Assembly: GCA_017465465.1 (NCBI GenBank)
Contig: JAFTWE010000026.1
Coordinates: 1 to 64,000, forward strand
Length of the DNA stretch: 64,000 nucleotides
Direction: 5' to 3'
Source: Clostridia bacterium
Lineage (GTDB): Bacteria > Bacillota > Clostridia > Oscillospirales > Acutalibacteraceae
Below the pieces are notes generated by a model. The model was given only the letters and a program-made list of their open reading frames with translations, was not told the DNA's origin and searched no databases. A program made the position numbers and the translations under genes. Positions 24,191 through 32,100 of the stretch are shown one piece after another (positions within the stretch are counted from its first letter, which is position 1; each line of letters starts with the position of its first letter).

Positions 24191-24925
24191 ATGAAAAAAG
24201 TAATATGCGTTATTTTAAGCGTTATTCTTGCAACTGCTTGCTTTTGCATAAACATTTCTGCTGAAGAAGCAACCACAAGAACTGAGGCTTTAATTAACCA
24301 AATTGAAGAAACAAAAACAATCAGCGTAAAGCTTGATGACAGCATTGCAGAAAACGACTTTGTTGAAGTTTCTGATTTGAATGTAATGTTCAAGGTTCAG
24401 AACGACGGCAGCATCCTTTCAGATATGAAGCTTGCCGCAACAGCAAAGGTTGCAGGTCTTAATGTGAGAGCAATTTTCGGTGAGGAAAACATCGTTTACA
24501 TCCCCGGTCTTCGTTGCTATGTCAGCCTTAACGAATTTTTTGACATTCAGACCTCTGATGTTAAGCTTCTTGCAACAGGTGTTGACAAGCTCCTTGATTA
24601 CCTCACAGGCGAATATTTTGACAGCCTCACTCTCACCTACGCAGGTGAAAGAAACATCAAAGGCTACGGCGATGTTTATGTTGAAAGATTCGGCACCAAA
24701 GCAGAATTTTATTATGACGGTGATGTTCTCCTCGGCTTTAAGGCAGTAAGCCTTGACACAAGCAGCTTCTATCTCACAGCCGACACCAAGGATTTCCTTC
24801 CCGAATATGTTAAGGGCATCACATCAGGCGTTGAAGGCGATATGTTTGAGCAGCCAACAGGCTTCTATATCAACATCACTCCTATCGTCAGATTTATCTA
24901 CGATTTGGTTATGAGCTTTCAATAA
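24191..24925 (+). CDS. Secreted protein of unknown function
   Basis: 244 residues starting with a clear signal peptide (KK, then VICVILSVILATACFCI, cleavage probably after NISAE or just before it). The mature part is beta-rich (repeated strands such as LNVMFKVQNDGSILSDMKLAATAKV, VYIPGLRCYVSL, AEFYYDGDVLLGFKAV), with the flavour of LolA/LppX-like lipid-binding half barrels, but I do not recognise a family. The Cys in the signal region is not followed by a proper lipobox. Own promoter and terminator; monocistronic. Confidence 0.75.
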   Translation: MKKVICVILSVILATACFCINISAEEATTRTEALINQIEETKTISVKLDDSIAENDFVEVSDLNVMFKVQNDGSILSDMKLAATAKVAGLNVRAIFGEENIVYIPGLRCYVSLNEFFDIQTSDVKLLATGVDKLLDYLTGEYFDSLTLTYAGERNIKGYGDVYVERFGTKAEFYYDGDVLLGFKAVSLDTSSFYLTADTKDFLPEYVKGITSGVEGDMFEQPTGFYINITPIVRFIYDLVMSFQ

Positions 24926-24939
24926 TTGAATAACAGATG

Positions 24940-24972
24940 AAAACAGCGAAGAGAAAAACTCTTCGCTGTTTT
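24940..24972. terminator. Shared bidirectional terminator
   Basis: AAAACAGCGAAGAG, five A, CTCTTCGCTGTTTT: both strands give stem plus T4. It lies between convergent genes ending at 24925 and 24974. Confidence 0.8.
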
Positions 24973-24973
24973 G

Positions 24974-25741
24974 TTATCTTCTGAGAAGATTCAATTTAGC
25001 TATAACACCGTTTGGCTGTTGCTCACCGTAAAGCATACCCTGATAGCAATGGCCGTATTCAAGGGGCTCAACGAGGTAATTTGAAAGGATGTTTCCGCAC
25101 ATATTAAATTTGGGAAATTCAGGGATATAGTTATATACAACATCCGGAATTATCTTTTCAAAGGCGGCAGGGGTTTCCTGCGTTTTTTCGGCAATTACGC
25201 TCACATCTCTCAAAACGCCTGCGGTGAGTGTGCGGTAATTGACTGCACCCTTTATCATATTGAACTCGCCTGTGCAAACCACGGGAACATAATATTTTGA
25301 AGCAACATTCATAAGCATCGGAATGCTCTGAGCTTTGACAAGAGGATTTTTGTCAAAGGCGGTGTTGAGCATCATAAAGCGTGTTCCGCATTCCTTGCGC
25401 TCAAAGGCTGCCCAGGAGCAAGAGGAATAAACGCTTGCGGCTTCAAATTTTGACAGCTCGCCCGGTGTGTCAGAATACCAGAAGCTTCCGCTTTCAAGAA
25501 GCGTGAGTTCAAAATGATTATAAAAAATCGGGTTATGAACATTGCCCTCAACATAGGAATATAATTCACCCAAATGAGCCTGAGCAAACACAGCCAGACC
25601 CTCCCCCGCCTGCTGAATACCGACGCAATCAGGCAGAGTATCCATAACGGTTTCTGCCATAATCTGAGCCTGCATCTGCCACTCAAGAGGATTTTCGGTA
25701 GAATCGGTTACTTTATAAGATAAAACTGAAATTTGTTGCAT
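24974..25741 (-). CDS. Endonuclease/exonuclease/phosphatase-fold protein, catalytic residues lost
   Basis: 255 residues aligned by eye to the EEP family (strand order and the LLESGSFWYSDTP block at 81-93, which is typical of the family). Key residues are replaced: the metal Glu of the Q-E motif is Gln (GIQQ, Q44), the Asn of the first strand is Lys (SYKV), NTHxD reads NTAFD (A128), TGDFN reads TGEFN (157-161), and the C-terminal SDH is absent. It is thus probably not a phosphodiesterase. The start at 25741 is fixed by AAGGAG; no signal peptide. Function unknown; a binding role is possible. Confidence 0.7.
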   Translation of the reverse strand: MQQISVLSYKVTDSTENPLEWQMQAQIMAETVMDTLPDCVGIQQAGEGLAVFAQAHLGELYSYVEGNVHNPIFYNHFELTLLESGSFWYSDTPGELSKFEAASVYSSCSWAAFERKECGTRFMMLNTAFDKNPLVKAQSIPMLMNVASKYYVPVVCTGEFNMIKGAVNYRTLTAGVLRDVSVIAEKTQETPAAFEKIIPDVVYNYIPEFPKFNMCGNILSNYLVEPLEYGHCYQGMLYGEQQPNGVIAKLNLLRR

Positions 25742-25770
25742 AGTTTTTCTCCTTAATTCTCGATGGGATA

Positions 25771-25799
25771 ATTGTATCATATTTTTTCTGTTTATACAA
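25771..25799 (-). promoter_or_regulatory. Promoter of the EEP-fold gene
   Basis: TTGTAT (25799-25794), 17 bases, TACAAT (25776-25771) on the minus strand. Confidence 0.65.
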
Positions 25800-25807
25800 T
25801 AAAAAAA

Positions 25808-25816
25808 TGGTATAAT
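25808..25816 (+). promoter_or_regulatory. Candidate extended -10 for the epimerase-oxidoreductase operon
   Basis: TGG-TATAAT at 25808-25816 without a good -35. A second candidate is TTGCAT (25837), 17 bases, TATAGA (25860-25865). One of the two probably drives the operon. Confidence 0.35.
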
Positions 25817-25901
25817 TTCACAAATAACTATTGTATTTGCATTTGTAAAATGTTAGAATTATAGAGGTTGTAAACCAATTTCCCTATTGGAGGTATTTAA
25901 A

Positions 25902-26735
25902 ATGAGTTTTCCTGTTGCTGTTCAGTTATATTCAGTAAGAGATAATATGGCTGAAGATTTTGAAGGAACAATCAAAAAAGTTAAAGAAATGGGCTATGAC
26001 GGCGTTGAATTTGCAGGCCTTTATGACAATGCACCTGAAAAGGTTAAGGCAATTTGCGAAGAAAACGGTCTTGTTCCGATTTCTGCCCACGTAAGCTATG
26101 ATGAGCTTGCCGCCGACCCCGAAAAGGTTATCGGTGATTATGCAACAATCGGTGTTAAATACATAGCTATCCCCTATGCTGTTGAAGAGCGCCGCCCCGG
26201 TGCAGAGCTTTTTGATGAAACAGTTGAAGGTATCCGCAAGTTTGCAGGTATTGCTAAAAAATACGGCATCACAATGCTTTATCATAACCACGACTTTGAA
26301 TTTAAAAAGGTTGACGGTGTTTACGGCCTTGACCTTCTTTATTCCACCCTTTCTGCTGACGAGCTTCAGACTGAGCTTGACACCTGCTGGGTAAATGTTG
26401 GCGGTGAAAACCCCGCAGATTATGTTGTTAAATATTCAGGCAGAGCTCCTGTAGTTCACCTTAAGGACTTTGTTATGAGCGGCAAGGATAAGCCCGCTAA
26501 AATGTACGCTCTTATCGGCATTGATGACGGCGCACAGAGCGACGAGGAGGAAGGCGAAGATTTTGCTTTCAGACCTGTTGGTTACGGTGTTCAGGATATG
26601 CCCGCTATTCTTGAAGCTTGCAAAAAGGCAGGCACAGGCTGGGTTGTTGTTGAGCAGGACAGCCCCTCAATGGGCAAGACTCCCCTTGAGAGCATCAAAA
26701 TGAGCATTGATTACATTAAAACAATAAATAACTAA
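25902..26735 (+). CDS. Sugar phosphate isomerase/epimerase family (xylose isomerase-like TIM barrel)
   Basis: 277 residues of the AP-endonuclease-2/IolE-like TIM barrel family. Motifs include VAVQLYSVRDNM at the N terminus, GYDGVEFAG, LYHNHDFEF (metal His), ELDTCWVNVGGENP and VVVEQDSP. Members isomerise or dehydrate keto-sugars and inositols. Starting at 25902 with GGAGG nine bases upstream; the ATG five codons earlier lacks a site. It is followed 15 bases later by a Gfo/Idh/MocA oxidoreductase, a frequent pairing in oxidised-sugar metabolism. The substrate is not determinable. Confidence 0.88.
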   Translation: MSFPVAVQLYSVRDNMAEDFEGTIKKVKEMGYDGVEFAGLYDNAPEKVKAICEENGLVPISAHVSYDELAADPEKVIGDYATIGVKYIAIPYAVEERRPGAELFDETVEGIRKFAGIAKKYGITMLYHNHDFEFKKVDGVYGLDLLYSTLSADELQTELDTCWVNVGGENPADYVVKYSGRAPVVHLKDFVMSGKDKPAKMYALIGIDDGAQSDEEEGEDFAFRPVGYGVQDMPAILEACKKAGTGWVVVEQDSPSMGKTPLESIKMSIDYIKTINN

Positions 26736-26750
26736 TCGGAGGAATTTAAA

Positions 26751-27896
26751 ATGTCAGACGCAGTTCTCAATCAGTTTACACAGACCGTTGAAGAAGAAAA
26801 GAAAGTTAGCGACAGAAAGTTTAAAATCGGTATTATCGGCACAGGCTGGATTGCCGAATCTCACATCGAGAGCTATCTTCAGATGGAAGATTGCGAAATC
26901 GTTGCAGCCGCAGACCTTATTGCCGGCAAGGCTGAGAAATTTTTGAATAAATACGGCGTTACAGGCGCTAACTGCTACCCGAGCCACAAAGAGTTGCTTG
27001 ACAACGAAGAGCTTGACGCAGTAAGTGTTTGCACATATAACAAAACTCACGCTGAATGTACTATTTACGCTCTTAACAAGGGTGTTAACGTTCTTCTTGA
27101 AAAGCCAATGTGTGTTACAACAGAAGAAGCTGTTGAAATTATGAAAGCTGAAAAGGCAAGCGGCAAAGTGCTTTCTATCGGCTTCCAGCCACGCGGCGAC
27201 GAAAATATGAAGATGATTAAGAAGATTGTTCAGTCAGGTGAGCTTGGCGACATCTATTACATTCAGACAGGCGGCGGCCGCAGACGCGGTATCCCCAACA
27301 GCACATTTATTGAAGAAAAAACTGCAGGTATCGGTGCTATGGGCGACATCGGCTGCTACTCACTTGATATGGTGCTCAACGCTATCGGCTATCCGAAGCC
27401 CCTTACAGTAAGCGGTTATACTTCAGCTTTCTTCGGCCCCAACCCAATGTATAACACCCCTGCTGATGCCGCAAGATTTAATGTTGAAGACTTTGCAGCA
27501 GCATTTGTTCGCCTTGAAGGCGGTATCATCCTCGACTTCCGTATTGCATGGGCTATGCATCCAGACACCCCCGGTGATACAATCATCTTCGGTACAAAGG
27601 GTGCTCTTCGCATTCCTTCAACAGAATGCTGGAACGGCTCAACAGGCGGCCCGATGACAATCTATCACGATGTTGCAGGCGAAAGAGTTGAGACTGTCAT
27701 TCCCGAAATTGAAGCTCCGAAGAACGACAAGGGTCTTTTCTACAAGAAGGTTCGCTCATTCCTCGATGCTATTGCTGAGGGCGGCGAGGCTCCTGTTCCT
27801 TCAAAAGAGATTCTTTACAACCAGGCAATTATCGACCACATTGTTAAGTCATCAGCACTTGGCAAAGAAATCGAAGTTGTTATTCCAGAAATTTAA
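26751..27896 (+). CDS. Gfo/Idh/MocA family oxidoreductase
   Basis: 381-residue NAD(P)-dependent sugar or inositol dehydrogenase. Rossmann motif GIIGTGWIAESH at residues 27-38, the catalytic EKPMCVTTEEA loop (EKP) near 117, and a C-terminal beta domain with GAMGDIGCYSLDM, the usual Gly-Asp-x-Gly-x-His region with Cys in the His place. An N-terminal extension of about 20 residues precedes the Rossmann fold. Second gene of the operon with the epimerase; no transporter or regulator is adjacent. Confidence 0.9.
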   Translation: MSDAVLNQFTQTVEEEKKVSDRKFKIGIIGTGWIAESHIESYLQMEDCEIVAAADLIAGKAEKFLNKYGVTGANCYPSHKELLDNEELDAVSVCTYNKTHAECTIYALNKGVNVLLEKPMCVTTEEAVEIMKAEKASGKVLSIGFQPRGDENMKMIKKIVQSGELGDIYYIQTGGGRRRGIPNSTFIEEKTAGIGAMGDIGCYSLDMVLNAIGYPKPLTVSGYTSAFFGPNPMYNTPADAARFNVEDFAAAFVRLEGGIILDFRIAWAMHPDTPGDTIIFGTKGALRIPSTECWNGSTGGPMTIYHDVAGERVETVIPEIEAPKNDKGLFYKKVRSFLDAIAEGGEAPVPSKEILYNQAIIDHIVKSSALGKEIEVVIPEI

Positions 27897-27911
27897 TCAG
27901 AGCATAAAGAA

Positions 27912-27943
27912 AGCGGAGAGTTCAGACTCTCCGCTGTTTTTTT
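27912..27943 (+). terminator. Terminator of the epimerase-oxidoreductase operon
   Basis: AGCGGAGAGT, TCAG, ACTCTCCGCT, G, seven T. The T-run touches the stop codon region of the convergent gene at 27942. Confidence 0.9.
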
Positions 27944-28871
27944 ATATTTCCTCTTGCTGAGCTTCAAGGGCTTCAAGAGCTTTCATTTCCTCCAATTCAG
28001 CCTGATTAGGCTTGGGTGGAGGGAATTTCTTTTTCATCTTTTTGCAGTAAGCAAGTGTTCCCAAAAGGCAGATTCCCTGAATAAGAATCCAACGGATGTA
28101 ATCTGCGTAGTTTACAAACTCCGTTCCTCCAAGTCCTATAATTACAACATTATAGGTGAAGAAATTGAACAGGAAGGTTGTAAGCACGCAAGGCCAGATT
28201 GTTCCGCAGACAAGGCGAAGATAGCCCTGACGGAAAGCAAACAGAAACTGTGCCACAAAGAAAAGTAAAAACAAAACAACTGTTTTACCCTTATCTTCAC
28301 TGTAAAGAAGTGACCTTACAGGGCCAACGAAGAAAAACATTGTATAAAACACAGCCTGAATTGCATTGCACGCATAAAAACCTGTTTTCTTTCTCAACAC
28401 GCCAAAGGTGAAGCCTCTGAAATAAATCTCAAGGAACAGCGCTCTGAATGCGCAAATCAGCGCACCCATTATAGTCCAGGAAACGAGGATTGTGTTATCT
28501 GACTTTGAAAGCACCAAATCAACATGGCGATTGAAGCAAATGAGGTCAAAATATGACTCCTCTGCCCCGCCAAGGGTGCATATAAGGTATTCAGGAACAA
28601 TGATTATTGCCAAAGAGCCTACCCAGATAAGAGCAGGGAAAATAACCTCCCAGAAAGAGTGGTTAATGACACCCTGAATACCAAAATCACTGAGTGACCA
28701 GCAATGCTTGCGGTTAAACAGCAAAACAAGCAGTATTCCTGCCGCATAAGAAATAAAAGAAAGAGTCGGACGACCGATGTCACTTAAAAAGTATTCATAT
28801 ACTCTGACAAACATCAGACCTACGAATATGCTGACCATATTTCGTAATTCCGTGCGTTGTTGCTCTTCCAT
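27942..28871 (-). CDS. CPBP-type (Abi) membrane protein with altered catalytic motif
   Basis: 309 residues with about seven to eight hydrophobic segments and a charged C-terminal tail rich in Glu and Lys. The middle shows FRALFLEIYFRGFTFGVLRKKTG, placed like the EExxxR motif of CPBP intramembrane proteases, but the first Glu is Leu (LEIYFR), and the second motif FxxxH reads AVFYTMFF with Phe for His. A working glutamyl protease is therefore doubtful. Start at 28871 set by AAAGGAG. It is the third gene after the giant surface protein and the 61-residue peptide, behind a hairpin at 28894-28921. Confidence 0.7.
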   Translation of the reverse strand: MEEQQRTELRNMVSIFVGLMFVRVYEYFLSDIGRPTLSFISYAAGILLVLLFNRKHCWSLSDFGIQGVINHSFWEVIFPALIWVGSLAIIIVPEYLICTLGGAEESYFDLICFNRHVDLVLSKSDNTILVSWTIMGALICAFRALFLEIYFRGFTFGVLRKKTGFYACNAIQAVFYTMFFFVGPVRSLLYSEDKGKTVVLFLLFFVAQFLFAFRQGYLRLVCGTIWPCVLTTFLFNFFTYNVVIIGLGGTEFVNYADYIRWILIQGICLLGTLAYCKKMKKKFPPPKPNQAELEEMKALEALEAQQEEI

Positions 28872-28893
28872 ACATACTCCTTTCTTTACAATA

Positions 28894-28921
28894 CGGCAGC
28901 CCTGAGTTAACAAGGCTGCCG
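28894..28921 (-). other. Intercistronic hairpin
   Basis: CGGCAGCC and GGCTGCCG separated by 12 bases, without T-run, between the acidic peptide gene and the CPBP gene. It may be an RNA stability or processing element that separates mRNA levels. Confidence 0.5.
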
Positions 28922-28935
28922 CTTGCAATTAGAAA

Positions 28936-29121
28936 TTAAAGGTTAAACCAAGCTTCAACACCGCTTGAAGCATCGAATCCGAAGAAGTCGTCCCCTGTAC
29001 CGGTGAATTCATGTTCGAGGTCGCCTTCACTGTCTGCAGTGCCGCTTATGATATCTTCATCAGCAAGAAAGGATTCAGTATAGAATTTTTTGAACTTTAT
29101 TTCAGGTTTAATGTATTCCAT
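28936..29121 (-). CDS. Small acidic peptide coupled to the giant surface protein
   Basis: 61 residues, not recognised. All four lysines are in the first 12 residues (KPEIKFKK) and the rest holds about 15 Asp/Glu with Gly/Ser/Phe, ending VEAWFNL; no signal peptide, no cysteine. AAGGAGG lies six bases before the ATG, and the start comes 11 bases after the 3415-codon gene's stop, so it is certainly translated on the same message. It could be a chaperone/export partner, a regulatory peptide, or a peptide precursor; no modification enzyme is nearby. Compositional bias gives little else to go on. Confidence 0.7.
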   Translation of the reverse strand: MEYIKPEIKFKKFYTESFLADEDIISGTADSEGDLEHEFTGTGDDFFGFDASSGVEAWFNL

Positions 29122-29132
29122 ATTATCCTCCT

Positions 29133-32100
29133 TTATTTGATATTAGATTTTGCGTTTGCATACTCAACAACATCACTGTAAACAGTTTTGATATTACCGT
29201 CGGCATCAACATATTTTACATAAGCGCGAGCATAAAGCTTTTCGCAACCTGCGTAATCAGGTGCATCATTGTAATGAAGGCCGCCGATTGAAAGAGTGTA
29301 AACACCTGAACGGTTTGTGCTACTCGCAGTACTTGCATATACATTGGCTTTGCCAAGTTCAAATGTACCATCGCCGTTTACAACATCTTCCTTATCGGTA
29401 AACATAATACCGTGCTGAAGAAGCGTGTAAGATGAATCTACACTTCTTTCTGCATAGAATGAAATCCAATTGTGCTGAGCATTATATTCAGCCTTTGTAA
29501 TACGGATTGCAACTTTGTCTGAATTTAGCTCATCACCATAAACTGCAACAATGCTTGTTTTTGCATGAGCCTTGAAGCTGAATGAACGGTAGTAGCTTAC
29601 AATCTCTTCTGTTGCATTACCATTTTCGTCTGCAACTGCCCAATAAAGGAACGACTTTCCGTCAGATGAAGTTGCATCAGCAGAAACTTTAACTGTTGCA
29701 TACTGAGTATACTGAGTAGTCACGCCATTAACAGTAATATCGTAAACATCAGGACCAACCTTGTAAGTTGAATATACATGGAAATCATCTGTGCTGTTGA
29801 TAACATCTGCAGAAGTAATATCAACTGACCAACCTGCAAACTCATATCCAATTACTATCTGCGGGTCAATTCCTGTAACCTTTTCTCCAACCTCAACTTC
29901 CTGTGTTTCAAGAAGCTGATTATTGAAACCATAGAAGTAGAACTTATGTGTTCCCGATGTGTTTTCAACCCACTGAGCTGTGTAGCTTCTTGCACCTGTT
30001 GAGCCTTTTTGGATGGTAACTGTAGGTTGAACATTACCATTTTCATCAGCCCAACCTGTGAAAGTATAGCCTGATTTAACAGGGATTGGTAATGAGAATG
30101 TTGCTGTATCTACTGTAAAGTATTCAGGAACATCCTGTGTGAATGTACCGCCGTCAAGATTGATTGTAAGATAATACTTCTCAATTCTCCAGTTTGCGGT
30201 GTAAATTCTGTTACCTGTTGAACCTATCGGAATCTCAACATCAACGGTTGTGTTAGAAAGACCTGTTCCTGTCCAACCTGTGAAGATGTAACCCGTTCTG
30301 GTTGGGTTGTTAAGCTTAAAGCTTTCTGTTTCTGCAGTGTACTCTTTTGGGTTTTCAACAGCAAGAGTTCCGCCGTTGAGATAGTAGGTAATTGTAAACT
30401 TCTCAGAAGTCCAGTTTGCTACAAGCTTTAAGCTACCCATATTGCCGTGAGGAATTGCTACTGTTGAAACCTTTCCGTCAACTGTGAGAGCTACCGAAGC
30501 AAGCTCAGCTTCTGTTGCCTCACCTGCTACAACAACTGAGCAAAGGCAATCAACATCAGCAGTGTAAGAGCCTGAGTTTGCAAGAGCAACAAACTTTCCG
30601 TCTGTGCCGAATATTGCAAGCTTAATTGAGCTATCATAGGTGTATGTTGTACCTGCCCTAAGTGAAACAGGCATTGAGTAGTGACCTGCACCGTCAACAA
30701 CATTACCGTTTGCATCAATTGTGCCATCATACCAGATGAAATCTACAATGCTCAATGTCCAACCGTCAAACGAGAAGCCTGCACGTCCTGGATTAAGGAT
30801 TGAAAGGTCAGCAGTTTCAACTGTGTAACCTGTTGGGTTAATACCTGATACACGGCCACCTGCAAGGTCATAATCAATTGTGTAATCAACCGGTGTGAAG
30901 TTTGCAGTGTAAGTTCTGTTACCTGTTGAACCAACAGGGATAACAACATCCTTCTGCATACCGAGGATACCTGTGCCTGACCAGCCGTTGAAGATGTAAC
31001 CAATCTTTGTTGGGTTAGGAATGGTGATTGACTTAGTTACATCGTACTCATAAGCAGGCGCTGTAAAGGTTGCTCCGTCAACACCAAGGAACTTAAGAGC
31101 ATAGGTGTTAATTGAGTAATTTGCTGTGAATTCCTTATCACCTGTTGAGCCCTTTGTGACTGAAACAGTCATCTGAGCTGTGTCACCATTACTACCAGTC
31201 CAACCTGTGAAGGTATAACCTGCCAAAGTCGGGTTGTTGATAGTGAATGTAGGTGTTGTGAATGTATAGGTTGTGGGGTTAGCAAATTCAACTGAGCCTT
31301 CACCGTAATTATAAGTAATTTTATAAACGGTTTCTTCCCAAATTGCTGTGTAAGCTCTGTTACCTGTTGAACCCTTAGCGATTGTAACTGTTGGCTGTGT
31401 ACCGTCAAGTTCTGTACCTTGCCAACCCTTGAAGGTATAACCTGTTCTTACAGGATTATTGAGGGTGATGTTATCAGATTCAACGGTATAATTAATCGGA
31501 TTCTGTTCACCAACAACTTCACCGCCGCCTAAAACATAGCTGATTTTGTAGGTTATTGCTTTCCAGTTAGCAACAAAGCTCAATGCACCGCCGTTTGTTG
31601 TATTAATAACAACACCAATTTGGGGGTCAGTGCCATTGCTTCCTGTCCAGCCTGTGAAGCGGTAACCGCTCTTGGTCGGATTGTTAAGAATGATTTCGCC
31701 TGAGCCTGTTACATAGCTTGTTGGGTTTTCATCAGCAAGAACACCGCCGTTAAGGTTATAGGTAATAACATTCTCACCTTCAGCCCAATGAGCTGTGTAG
31801 CTTCTGTCACCTGTAGAGTTCTTGTAGATTGTGAGTTCCTTAACAGTACCGCTGATGCCTGTACCTGACCAACCAGCAAAGGTGTAACCTTCCTTAACGG
31901 GTTGGGGAATTGTGAAACTATCTGTTGCGTAAGTGTATCCTTCTACAGGTGTGTAATTTTCGGGCCAGCTACCTTCACCTAAATCATAAGTGATTGTGTA
32001 GTTACCCTCTTCCCAGACAGCCTTGAAGTATTTATTATCGGTTGAGTTGGTGGGAATTGTTACGGTGAGCTGTGGTTCTTCTCCTTCTTCTTCCGAAGTT

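Noticed and set aside
27942..29121. RiPP biosynthesis cluster (acidic peptide plus CPBP protein)
   Set aside because: No radical SAM, LanM/LanC, YcaO or transporter gene is in the neighbourhood and the peptide lacks Cys; kept only as an open possibility.
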